Under the pieces are notes generated by a model. The model was not told the origin of the DNA. It made no database searches and worked only from the letters and a program-made list of their open reading frames with translations. Positions 50,415 to 58,467 of a stretch of DNA of 64,000 nt are shown piece after piece. The stretch comes from JAUIAI01 sp050633665. GTDB lineage: Bacteria; Pseudomonadota; Gammaproteobacteria; Burkholderiales; Burkholderiaceae_E. Location of the stretch: the NCBI GenBank assembly GCA_050633665.1, contig JBOEGY010000005.1:277196-341195 (forward strand), in the 5' to 3' direction. The translations under genes and the position numbers were made by a program. Numbering within the stretch: position 1 is the stretch's first letter; each line of letters begins with the position of its first letter.

Positions 50415-52144
50415 CCCAACTGGAAAGACTGGATACCGATATCCTGATTCTCGGCTCAGGCGGGGCCGGCCTGTTTGCCGCGCTGCATGCTCAAAAGGCT
50501 GCGCCAAAGCAGCGGATTACGCTTGCTGTGAAAGGTCTGACTGGCAAATGTGGTTGTACCCGAATGGTCCAGGGTGGCTATAACGTGGCGGTCGCGCAAG
50601 GTGATTCTGTGGAACGCCACTTCATGGATACGATACGCGGCGGCAAGTGGTTGCCGAATCAGGACATGGCCTGGCGTCTGTGTGAAACCGCAGTCACCCG
50701 GATCCGTGAACTCGAAAACGAGATCGGCTGTTTCTTTGATCGCAATGCCGACGGTAGCCTGCACCAGAAAGCGTTTGCCGGACAGACGTTTGATCGTACC
50801 GTGCACAAAGGCGATTTGACCGGAATTGAAATTATCAATCGCCTGATGGAGCAAGTGCTGGCCCGGCCGATTGATAAGCTGGAGGAGCACCGTGCCGTCG
50901 GCCTGATTCCCAGCAAAGAGGGTGGTGCTATTGCCGGCGTTTTGTTTATTGATATGCGTACCGGCGGGTTCCGTTTTGTCAGAGCCAAGACAGTTCTGAT
51001 GGCCACCGGTGGCGGACCGACAATGTACCGTTATCACACTCCGTCGGGTGACAAAACCATGGACGGGCAGGCGATGGCACTGCGACTCGGCTTGCCGCTT
51101 CGCGACATGGAAATGGTGCAGTTCCATCCGACTGGGTTACTCGCCGGTGATGCAACCAAAATGACTGGTACCGTCCTTGAAGAAGGGCTCAGAGGCGCCG
51201 GCGGGCATCTGTTGAACGGCGCCGGTGAGCGCTTCATGTTCAACTACGATGAGAAAGGCGAACGGGCGACGCGCGATGTGGTCAGCCGCGCAATTTATGA
51301 TCAAATGCGCAGCGGCAGAACTTCCCCGAACGGCGGCGCGTACATTTCAATGGGCCACCTCGGCCCTGACAGTGTTCGACAGCGCTTTTCCGGCATGGTC
51401 AAACGCTGTGCTGACAGCGGGTTTGACCTGGCCGCCGGCAAAGTCGAAGTGGTCCCGACGGCCCATTACTTTATGGGCGGGGTGGTGGTCGATCCCGACA
51501 CCCGCACCGAACTCGAAGGACTATTCGTTGCGGGCGAAGACGCTGGTGGCGCGCATGGCTCTAACCGGCTTGGGGGTAACGGTGTTGCCAACTCTACGGT
51601 CTACGGCGGTATTGCCGGCGATGTTATGGCGCAAGCCGCCGGCGCCATGAACACGCTGAGGGACCCAGACGAAGACTTGCTGGACGCTGAGATGGCGCGC
51701 GTCTTGCACCCGCTATCAAAGCCGCCAGCTAACGTGTTCAGCCTGCGTCGTGAGTTAATGGATGTGATGTGGGAGGATGTCGGCGTCATGCGCAACAAGG
51801 CAGGCATAGAGCGCGGCATTGCCAAAGTCACGCAAATTCGCGAGCAGCTGCTGGACAGCGGCATTGCGCAAACGAGTCTCGCCTTTAATCTGACCTGGCA
51901 TGACTGGCTGAATATGCGCAGCCTGGTCGATGTATCGCTGGTGATCGCCCAGGCCGCGCTGGCCCGTGAAAATTCGCGTGGAGCCCATTTTCGTGAAGAT
52001 TTCCCGGCAGCCGGCGATCTCGATAGTTCCCGGTTTACCGTAGCCCGTGAACGCGCCGGGGTTATTCAAGTGACCGAGCAAGCGGTCGAGTTCACGATAG
52101 TTCGTCCCGGCCAGACCGTACTGCCCGATGATGAAATCGTCTGA
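50411..52144 (+). CDS. Succinate dehydrogenase/fumarate reductase flavoprotein subunit
   Basis: A 577-residue FAD-dependent protein: dinucleotide fold LILGSGGAGLFAALHA, substrate-site MVQFHPTG and HGSNRLGGNG, and FMGGVVVDPDT. The histidine that normally carries covalent FAD (HTVAAEGG in E. coli FrdA) aligns with Cys in CTRMVQGG, so the flavin may be non-covalent as in NadB. The presence of iron-sulfur and two anchor subunits in the same operon supports a membrane complex rather than aspartate oxidase. The frame opens at 50327; ATG 50411 fits the family. Confidence 0.9.
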   Translation: MTQLERLDTDILILGSGGAGLFAALHAQKAAPKQRITLAVKGLTGKCGCTRMVQGGYNVAVAQGDSVERHFMDTIRGGKWLPNQDMAWRLCETAVTRIRELENEIGCFFDRNADGSLHQKAFAGQTFDRTVHKGDLTGIEIINRLMEQVLARPIDKLEEHRAVGLIPSKEGGAIAGVLFIDMRTGGFRFVRAKTVLMATGGGPTMYRYHTPSGDKTMDGQAMALRLGLPLRDMEMVQFHPTGLLAGDATKMTGTVLEEGLRGAGGHLLNGAGERFMFNYDEKGERATRDVVSRAIYDQMRSGRTSPNGGAYISMGHLGPDSVRQRFSGMVKRCADSGFDLAAGKVEVVPTAHYFMGGVVVDPDTRTELEGLFVAGEDAGGAHGSNRLGGNGVANSTVYGGIAGDVMAQAAGAMNTLRDPDEDLLDAEMARVLHPLSKPPANVFSLRRELMDVMWEDVGVMRNKAGIERGIAKVTQIREQLLDSGIAQTSLAFNLTWHDWLNMRSLVDVSLVIAQAALARENSRGAHFREDFPAAGDLDSSRFTVARERAGVIQVTEQAVEFTIVRPGQTVLPDDEIV

Positions 52145-52839
52145 TGGTTAAGGCTGAAGCCGCTCGGGAGTTCTGGCAAGCCGTCAGAGACATCTCTCCG
52201 CTTGCGCTGGGTGTCGCCGTTTACGGCCTGGCATTTGGCTTACTGGCCGCGCAGGCGAGCATGAGTGAATTGCAAGTCGGCGTGATGGGGGCGTTCGTGT
52301 TTGGTGGTGCTTCGCAGATAGTCGCGGTTGAGCGACTGGTTGCCGGAGTGGGCGCTACCGCTGCGATCGCTGCTGCGGTAGCGCTTAACCTGCGTTTGTT
52401 CCTGGTGACCGCCTCGATTCGAGATGTTTTTCAAAACCGGCCGGTCTGGCAGTTGTTTCTCGGCGCGCATTTCACGACCGATGAAAACTGGGCGTTGTTG
52501 TTGTCAACCCGGGCGGGCGGTCGAGCCGCCGGCTATTGGTATCTGGTCGGAGGCGGCGCCTGCTTGTTTGTTGCCTGGATTGTCTCCACCGTCGCCGGAG
52601 TCTACTTCTCAGCAGCCATTCCCGAGCCTCGGGCTTTAGGTATGGACTTCGCTTTTACTGCGGCTTTCATTGCAATCGCACGGTCCTTGTGGCGTGGCAG
52701 ATCCGACCTGATTCCCTGGATCAGTTCGGCAGGCGTGGTCGCCCTCGCCATGCTGACCGGCTGGGTTGATTCTTCCTGGGCTCTAATGGCAGGTGGTATT
52801 ACTGGCGCGGCCGTCGCAGCCGCACGCTCCGATGAGTGA
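52144..52839 (+). CDS. azlC: AzlC family branched-chain amino acid exporter, large subunit
   Basis: A 231-residue membrane protein with about five to six helices and the family start SPLALGVAVYGLAFGLLAAQA and FGGASQIVAVERL. With AzlD it exports branched-chain amino acids or analogues. TGATG joins it to the flavoprotein gene, and it overlaps azlD by 8 bp, so it is probably on the same transcript as the dehydrogenase. Confidence 0.9.
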   Translation: MVKAEAAREFWQAVRDISPLALGVAVYGLAFGLLAAQASMSELQVGVMGAFVFGGASQIVAVERLVAGVGATAAIAAAVALNLRLFLVTASIRDVFQNRPVWQLFLGAHFTTDENWALLLSTRAGGRAAGYWYLVGGGACLFVAWIVSTVAGVYFSAAIPEPRALGMDFAFTAAFIAIARSLWRGRSDLIPWISSAGVVALAMLTGWVDSSWALMAGGITGAAVAAARSDE

Positions 52840-53125
52840 GCCCTGGTTGGTGATCCTTGTGGTGGCGTGCCTGACATTCGCCATTCGCCTTGGCGGCGTA
52901 TTGATGGGGCAGCGTCTACCCCGACAAGGCGCCTGGGCACGCGGACTCAACGCATTGCCCGGGTGTCTTATTGCTGCGCTGGTCGCCGTATTGCTGTTGG
53001 GTGCAGGCCCGCAGGAATGGATTGCCGGTGCATTAGCTGGTGTCACAGCGCTGGTCAGCAGAAATCTGCTTGCCACTATGTTTGTTGGGGTGTTGGCGAT
53101 TTATCTATTGCGGACTTTTGCCTGA
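52832..53125 (+). CDS. azlD: AzlD family transport protein
   Basis: A 97-residue protein with three to four membrane helices, the small partner of AzlC. It contains the RLGGVLMGQRLP and ALPGCLIAALVA patterns. ATG 52832 lies inside the azlC end and gives the usual length. Confidence 0.87.
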   Translation: MSEPWLVILVVACLTFAIRLGGVLMGQRLPRQGAWARGLNALPGCLIAALVAVLLLGAGPQEWIAGALAGVTALVSRNLLATMFVGVLAIYLLRTFA

Positions 53126-53150
53126 GCTTACGGGGCAAGGGTCCGGTCGG

Positions 53151-53492
53151 TCAGACTAATACCGTTTGCTCGAATCGGACCCCTGGCCAACCCGTTTTCA
53201 TAAAATTGCGGATGTTGCCATGGTCGGTCCCGTCGGGGTTCTTGAGCACATCGTCCCGGTAGTACTGGGCGAACAGCGCCAGGGTTTGTTGCTGGTCGAG
53301 TCCGTGAAGCTGCGCAAAATACAGCACTTTGCAACTGCCTTCGTTGGTACCAGCTGCATTGGATAGCTCGCCATTACTGAATGCGCTGGGGGTGTATTCG
53401 TAATGCCCGTCAATGACAGCGATAACGTCCGCGAATTGCAGCGTTTCGGGCGATTGATTCAGGCTGGTGATGAGTTCTTGCGGGCTTGTCAT
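53151..53492 (-). CDS. HopJ type III effector family protein
   Basis: A 113-residue protein with the family features FADVIAVIDGHYEYTPSAFSNG, NAAGTNEGSCKVL, and DHGNIRNFMKTGW. Although named after a Pseudomonas effector, the family is widespread in non-pathogenic proteobacteria, and no secretion system is seen here. Role unknown. It stands alone between azlD and gloA. Confidence 0.87.
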   Translation of the reverse strand: MTSPQELITSLNQSPETLQFADVIAVIDGHYEYTPSAFSNGELSNAAGTNEGSCKVLYFAQLHGLDQQQTLALFAQYYRDDVLKNPDGTDHGNIRNFMKTGWPGVRFEQTVLV

Positions 53493-53569
53493 GGTTTATG
53501 TGCGATAAGAGGTCAGTCAAGGTGGGATAATAAAGCGTCAACAAGAGAATTGAACCAAAGGAGCCACAG

Positions 53570-54025
53570 ATGCGCTTTTTGCACACAATGATTCGGGTGA
53601 CCGATCTCGATGCCACGATGAACTTCTTCTGCGACCTGATGGGAATGGTCGAAGTCCGCCGGGTAGATAATGAGAAAGGGCGGTTCACGCTTGTCTTTCT
53701 GGCTGCTTCGGAAGACGAAGACCGGGGCCGCAAAGAGAGAGCGCCCGTCATCGAACTAACCTACAACTGGCCGCTCGACAATGAAGCAGCCGAAGTTTAC
53801 GACGGTGGTCGCAACTTCGGTCATTTGGCTTATGAGGTTGAGGACATCTATTCGTTTTGCGAAAAACTTCAGGCCAACGGCGTCACGATTAATCGTCCTC
53901 CGCGCGATGGCTACATGGCGTTTGTTCGCTCACCGGACGGTATTTCAGTCGAAATCCTTCAAAAAGGCGGCGCCAGGCCCCCACAAGAGCCCTGGGCCAG
54001 TATGGAAAATACCGGTAGCTGGTGA
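53570..54025 (+). CDS. gloA: Lactoylglutathione lyase (glyoxalase I)
   Basis: A 151-residue metalloenzyme that converts the methylglyoxal-glutathione adduct to lactoylglutathione. The vicinal oxygen chelate repeats carry the metal ligands: His in LHTMIRV, Glu in IELTYN, His in GHLAYEV and Glu in SVEIL. AAAGGAG precedes the ATG. The C-terminal about 20 residues extend beyond E. coli GloA. Confidence 0.92.
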   Translation: MRFLHTMIRVTDLDATMNFFCDLMGMVEVRRVDNEKGRFTLVFLAASEDEDRGRKERAPVIELTYNWPLDNEAAEVYDGGRNFGHLAYEVEDIYSFCEKLQANGVTINRPPRDGYMAFVRSPDGISVEILQKGGARPPQEPWASMENTGSW

Positions 54026-54057
54026 TTGCTTCAGTAGGTCCGAATCCGTCATTTGAG

Positions 54058-54567
54058 TTAGAAGTCCAATAGCGCGTTGTCGGTTACCTCTTTGATCACA
54101 AAGAAGCTACGAATCTGGCGAACCCCGGGGAACGCAATGAGTTGTTCGCCGTGTAGTTTGTTGAAGTCAGACATATCGCGTACGCGTACCTTCAAAAAAT
54201 AATCAAAATCCCCGGCAACCAGATGGCAGTCCAGCACAAAGCTCAGATTCCGGATTGCTGTCTCGAACGCTTCGAAACTCTTTGGCGTTGAGCGGTCCAG
54301 CACCACGCCGACCATCACCAACGCCCCGCGGTCCACAGCGCCTGGATTGATCATTGCCCGAAAGCTGCCAATAAAGCCTTCATCAATCAGGCGTTGCGTT
54401 CGCCGGTGGCAAGTGGCGGCACTGACGTTTACCTCGTCGGCCAGGTCGGCATTGCTTAGCCGTCCGGCCGCCTGTAAGGCCTTCAAGATTTTTCGATCGG
54501 TACGGTCGAGCCCGGTTTTGCTGAAAGAATCTTTCAGTTTTGTCTCTGATGTGTCCATGGCAGTCAA
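54058..54567 (-). CDS. acdR: Lrp/AsnC family regulator, probable AcdR
   Basis: A 169-residue regulator with an N-terminal helix-turn-helix (GRLSNADLADEVNVSAATCHRRTQRL) and a C-terminal RAM/AsnC ligand domain. It is divergent from the ACC deaminase gene with 111 bp between, the arrangement known from acdR-acdS pairs in which the Lrp-like protein controls the deaminase. The N-terminal 25 residues are longer than in Lrp. Confidence 0.87.
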   Translation of the reverse strand: MTAMDTSETKLKDSFSKTGLDRTDRKILKALQAAGRLSNADLADEVNVSAATCHRRTQRLIDEGFIGSFRAMINPGAVDRGALVMVGVVLDRSTPKSFEAFETAIRNLSFVLDCHLVAGDFDYFLKVRVRDMSDFNKLHGEQLIAFPGVRQIRSFFVIKEVTDNALLDF

Positions 54568-54678
54568 GAATTTCCTTTAAGCTGGAGGTTTTCATCAATT
54601 ATATGGCGAAAAATGAAAGCAACTTGCTTGGAGGTTCAACTATGATTTGGCCAGACAACTGATTGAGTAGCCAACGCC

Positions 54679-55695
54679 ATGAACCTCGCCAAATTTGAAC
54701 GCTATCCGTTGACTTTCGGCCCAACACCGATTGAATACCTTCCCCGGCTTTCCGACGCTCTTGGCGGCAAAGTCGAAATCTATGCAAAGCGTGACGATTG
54801 CAATTCCGGGCTGGCCCTGGGGGGTAACAAACTGCGCAAACTGGAGTACATCGTCCCGGACGCGATAGCTTCCGGTGCAGACACACTGGTATCCATAGGC
54901 GGCGTGCAGTCCAATCACACCAGAATGGTGGCGGCGACGGCGGCAAAAATCGGGATGAAATGCGTGGTCATTCAGGAAAGTTGGGTGCCACATGACGATG
55001 CGGTTTATGACCGGGTCGGCAACATCTTGTTGACCCGGCTGATGGGCGCGGACAGCCGGTTAGTCGACGAAGGATTCGACATCGGCATTCGCCAGAGTTG
55101 GGAAGACGCCATGCAATCGGTCAGGGATTCAGGCGGCACCCCTTATCCCATACCCGCCGGTGCGTCGGTTCATAAATATGGCGGCCTGGGTTACGTTGGC
55201 TTTGCCGATGAGGTACGCGCCCAGGAAGCAGAGATGGGCGTCAGCTTCGACTACATCATCGTCTGCTGTGTCACGGGTTCCACCCAAGCCGGGATGATCG
55301 TCGGATTTGCCGCCGATGACCGAGCCGATCGGGTCATTGGCATAGATGGCTCCGGAACGCCTGAACAACTGCGCGAACAAATGCGCGGCATTGTCGACAA
55401 CACAGCCCGGCTGGTTGAACTTGGCCGTGAAGTACGTGACGACGAAATCATTATTAATCCCGACTATGCCTATCCCGCCTATGGGGTGCCAAGCCATGAG
55501 ACGAATGAAGCTATCCGCCTTGCTGCTCGCACCGAGGCCATGATCACAGATCCCGTGTATGAGGGAAAATCCATGCAGGGCATGATTGATCTGGTGCACA
55601 AAGATTTCTTCCCCGCCGGTTCGAAAATTCTGTATGCCCACCTGGGCGGCGCTCCGGCGCTCAACGGTTATAGCTATACATACCGAAACGGCTGA
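54679..55695 (+). CDS. acdS: 1-aminocyclopropane-1-carboxylate deaminase
   Basis: A PLP enzyme cleaving ACC, the plant ethylene precursor, to 2-oxobutyrate and ammonia. The 338-residue length equals characterised AcdS. The PLP lysine is in GGNKLRKLEY, and the residues that separate true ACC deaminases from D-cysteine desulfhydrases are in place: the Tyr-Glu of DPVYEGKSMQG and the Leu of AHLGG. It suggests association with plants or algae or use of D-amino acids as nitrogen sources. Confidence 0.95.
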   Translation: MNLAKFERYPLTFGPTPIEYLPRLSDALGGKVEIYAKRDDCNSGLALGGNKLRKLEYIVPDAIASGADTLVSIGGVQSNHTRMVAATAAKIGMKCVVIQESWVPHDDAVYDRVGNILLTRLMGADSRLVDEGFDIGIRQSWEDAMQSVRDSGGTPYPIPAGASVHKYGGLGYVGFADEVRAQEAEMGVSFDYIIVCCVTGSTQAGMIVGFAADDRADRVIGIDGSGTPEQLREQMRGIVDNTARLVELGREVRDDEIIINPDYAYPAYGVPSHETNEAIRLAARTEAMITDPVYEGKSMQGMIDLVHKDFFPAGSKILYAHLGGAPALNGYSYTYRNG

Positions 55696-55703
55696 TCCGG
55701 ACA

Positions 55704-55913
55704 CTATGTCGCAGTAGTATGGCGACCGGCTCCAAGATAGAAACAGGTTTCTTCCAAAGCCTGTCTGCTCATGTATGACACCTGTTTGTTGATTTCGACG
55801 CGTTGCAAGCCCATTTCGCCAAGGAGTCCGGGCGCTTGTTCGATATGAACTCGGATGTTGCCACTGTCGCTACCGGTAATCATCGTGGACCTTGGTGCCA
55901 TTGACGGACTCAT
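55704..55913 (-). CDS. Hypothetical protein (69 residues)
   Basis: A short open frame whose ATG at 55913 has AGGAG 9 bp upstream, which supports translation. The product (MSPSMAPRSTM...) contains a soluble middle and a C-terminal end rich in small and aromatic residues (CFYLGAGRHT). No family recognised. It converges on acdS with 8 bp between stops. The same frame is open to 55979. Confidence 0.45.
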   Translation of the reverse strand: MSPSMAPRSTMITGSDSGNIRVHIEQAPGLLGEMGLQRVEINKQVSYMSRQALEETCFYLGAGRHTTAT

Positions 55914-56020
55914 CAGTTCTGACTCCTGTGTGCGAGGGTTTCTGCTGGTGTGATCGGCTCTGTTTTGGTTTAGTGGCAACGCCGTCGGCGAAGGTTCAAC
56001 ACAATGTCTGGTCAGCCTGC

Positions 56021-56632
56021 TCAGCGGGCATTCACCGGCGAGAGTGGTTTCTGCCGGCGCAACATCCGCATCGCCTGTTCGGTAATGACCGCAAGCCGCT
56101 GCTTATCTTTGGTCAGCCGCCCGATAACACTAAGGCCCTGGAAGCACGACACGAGGTGAATGGCCGCGTCGCGCGAGTCAATATCTGGCGAAATATCGCC
56201 CGCCGCCTGCGCTTGATCTAAACGGGCGGCGATCGCCTGTTCAATGCGGCCAATACCGTCGCGTACGACAGCATTGATCTGCCCATCTTCAATTTCCCGG
56301 TCCAAGGCTGTGTTGGTGAGCAGGCAGCCAATCAGGTCTTGCAGGGGTACCGGCTCGAATGCCGTTGTAAAGAAAGACTCAATCCCTTCAAGTGGCTCCC
56401 CGCGATTCAAGACAGTGGTGATTCGTTCGCCGACGACCGCATTGATATAAAAGCCTAGCGCCTGAAGAAACAGCTCTTTCTTGCTGCCGAAGTGGTTGTA
56501 GATGCTGCCAGGGTTCAGCCCGGTGGCGGCGCGAAGACCGGACAGGCTGGTGCCGGTATAACCATGGCGCCAGAACACGTTCATGGCGTTCTTCAGGACT
56601 TGCTGCTCGTTAAATTGTGGTGGTCTTCCCAT
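56021..56632 (-). CDS. TetR/AcrR family transcriptional regulator
   Basis: A 203-residue regulator starting MGRPPQFNEQQVL, with the TetR helix-turn-helix SLSGLRAATGLNPGSIYNHFGSKKELF and an all-helical ligand domain. The open frame begins at 56704 but the ATG at 56632 gives the family start. It is divergent from the MBL-like gene at 56698 and probably represses it from the inverted repeat at 56656-56678. Confidence 0.9.
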   Translation of the reverse strand: MGRPPQFNEQQVLKNAMNVFWRHGYTGTSLSGLRAATGLNPGSIYNHFGSKKELFLQALGFYINAVVGERITTVLNRGEPLEGIESFFTTAFEPVPLQDLIGCLLTNTALDREIEDGQINAVVRDGIGRIEQAIAARLDQAQAAGDISPDIDSRDAAIHLVSCFQGLSVIGRLTKDKQRLAVITEQAMRMLRRQKPLSPVNAR

Positions 56633-56655
56633 ACCTTGACATCCAGGATGAATGC

Positions 56656-56678
56656 GATCAATGTAGCAGTTATTGATC
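56656..56678. promoter_or_regulatory. Inverted repeat in the tetR intergenic region, probable operator
   Basis: GATCAAT, 9-bp spacer, ATTGATC, centred between the divergent tetR and MBL-like genes. Arm and spacer size suit a TetR-family dimer. It starts 23 bp from the tetR ATG. Confidence 0.55.
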
Positions 56679-56697
56679 AATCGTTCAAAAATACAAT

Positions 56698-57360
56698 ATG
56701 ACAATCAAACCGAATCAGGCCGCGGGTTACAAACTTCAGGCCGGCAGGTCGGATTTATTCGCGCTGTGTCGGAAGAATGCTCGTATGGCCGCAATGACGT
56801 TAACAGACGGAACTGTCTGCCTGATTAGTCCGCTCAACGGGATGCAGTCAGTTGCGCCTCCCGCCGCAGCGGTAAGCCATCTCGTGGCACCGAATCATTA
56901 TCACCACAAAGGACTTGCCGCCTTCCATGCGGCGCATCCGCGCGCCCAACTCTGTGCGCCCAGCGCAGCTCGACCGCGGCTGGAGAAGCTCACCGGCCTG
57001 AAGATAAAAACCCTCACCGCGCTGGCCCGCAAGTTGCCGGCCGGGATTTCGTTGCTTGAGCCGGCAGGGCTCAAGACTGGCGAGATGTGGATTCGCTTCA
57101 AGACTGGCACGACAATAGGCTGGTTCGTGACCGATGCGTTTTGTGGCAAAACCATGTCTGGCTCCGTCCAGCAGTGCAACACGCCATTGTTGCTCGGCAC
57201 GTTTCCGTCGTTCGGTATTGCAGATCGTCAGTTATACAAGGACTGGTTGCTGAGCCAGATCGAACACGACAAACCAAAGCTCATCATTCCTTGCCATGGT
57301 AGCGTCATAACAGCCCCGAACCTGCCCGCCAAGCTGGTGAAGCTGATCGCGCCGCTCTGA
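56698..57360 (+). CDS. Metallo-beta-lactamase-like protein (DUF4336-like)
   Basis: A 220-residue protein with an MBL-like beta sandwich pattern: HLVAPNHYHHKGLAAFHAAHP takes the place of the HxHxDH metal site, followed by a late IPCHGSVI histidine. DUF4336-type proteins have this altered motif. The activity is unknown. It sits opposite the TetR gene, so it may respond to the ligand of that regulator. Confidence 0.65.
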   Translation: MTIKPNQAAGYKLQAGRSDLFALCRKNARMAAMTLTDGTVCLISPLNGMQSVAPPAAAVSHLVAPNHYHHKGLAAFHAAHPRAQLCAPSAARPRLEKLTGLKIKTLTALARKLPAGISLLEPAGLKTGEMWIRFKTGTTIGWFVTDAFCGKTMSGSVQQCNTPLLLGTFPSFGIADRQLYKDWLLSQIEHDKPKLIIPCHGSVITAPNLPAKLVKLIAPL

Positions 57361-57371
57361 ACTTTTGCCGC

Positions 57372-58379
57372 TCAGATTAACCGGTGGTGTTCATATTCCA
57401 CTGAGTCGACTTCGCGCTGATTGTTGGCGTTGTAACGCGGCCCGGTCACGGTGTGTTGATTGATTAGTTTTTCCACCTGGCTCATGGTTTCACTGCTCAG
57501 CGATATTGCTGCGGACGCGGTGTTTTCGCGCAGGTGCTCTGAGTTGGTGGTGCCGGGAATCGGGACTATGTTGTCTGATTTGTTCAGCAGCCATGCCAGC
57601 GCCAACTGAGCCGGTGTGCAGCCGGCCTGGTCGGCAATTTGCTGATATTGCGTCAATAGCTTCAGGTTTGCCGCATAAGTGTCCGGCTCAAAGCGCGGCA
57701 TATTGCGGCGCAGGTCGCTACTGTGCAGCGCGGTGATATCTGTCAGTTTCCCGGTTAGAAACTGCCGGGCAAGCGGGCTGAACGCCACAAATCCAGCGCC
57801 AATTTGCTCGCAGGCGGCCAGGATGTCAATTTCCGGATTTCGAGTCCATAGGGAATACTCGCTTTGAACCGCGGCAATCGGATGCACCGCATGGGCTTTC
57901 ATCAGGGTGGTGGCCGAGACTTCGGACAAACCCAGGTGGCCGATTTTGCCGGCTTTGACCAGATCTGCTAACGCGCCGATACTGTCTTCGATCGGCACGT
58001 TCTTATCCCAGCGGTGCAAATAGAACAAGTCGATATAGTCCACCCCCAGTCGTTTCAGGCTGGCCTCGCAAGAGGCTGTCAGCGCTTCGGGTCGGCCATT
58101 GATTTCGCGTTTGCCTTCGGCGTTCTTGAAAATGCCGGCTTTACTGGCCAGGGTGTATTCGCTACGCCGGTGGCTGATCGCTTTGCCCACCAGGGTTTCA
58201 TTGGCGCCGAACCCGTACAGCGCCGCCGTGTCTATCAAGGTGTAACCGAGATCCAGCGCTTCATTGATCAGCCGGAGGGCGTGTTGTTCTTCCGGTGGCG
58301 GACCATAGCCGTGGGATAGGCTCATACAACCTGCCCCGAGGGCAGAAACGCGTAACGGTCCGATTAGTCTGTTTTCCAT
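57372..58379 (-). CDS. Aldo/keto reductase
   Basis: A 335-residue (alpha/beta)8 NADPH-dependent reductase: catalytic Asp-Tyr in LIDTAALYG, Lys in LASKAGIF, His in FYLHRWD, and the coenzyme segment VPIPGTTNSEHLREN. The frame starts at GTG 58397, but ATG 58379 gives the usual start (MENRLIGPLRVS). Substrate unknown. Its stop is 11 bp from the convergent MBL-like gene. Confidence 0.9.
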   Translation of the reverse strand: MENRLIGPLRVSALGAGCMSLSHGYGPPPEEQHALRLINEALDLGYTLIDTAALYGFGANETLVGKAISHRRSEYTLASKAGIFKNAEGKREINGRPEALTASCEASLKRLGVDYIDLFYLHRWDKNVPIEDSIGALADLVKAGKIGHLGLSEVSATTLMKAHAVHPIAAVQSEYSLWTRNPEIDILAACEQIGAGFVAFSPLARQFLTGKLTDITALHSSDLRRNMPRFEPDTYAANLKLLTQYQQIADQAGCTPAQLALAWLLNKSDNIVPIPGTTNSEHLRENTASAAISLSSETMSQVEKLINQHTVTGPRYNANNQREVDSVEYEHHRLI

Positions 58380-58467
58380 GGCGCCATAATAGTCCACCGG
58401 CAGCGGGAATGGCTGCGAGGCTTTCTAGTACCCTTGGGGTCCGTCAACCAAACCTCAAAATCAACGA

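Noticed and set aside
53151..53492. HopJ family gene as evidence of a type III secretion effector
   Set aside because: The family is common in organisms without type III secretion and no secretion genes occur in the window.
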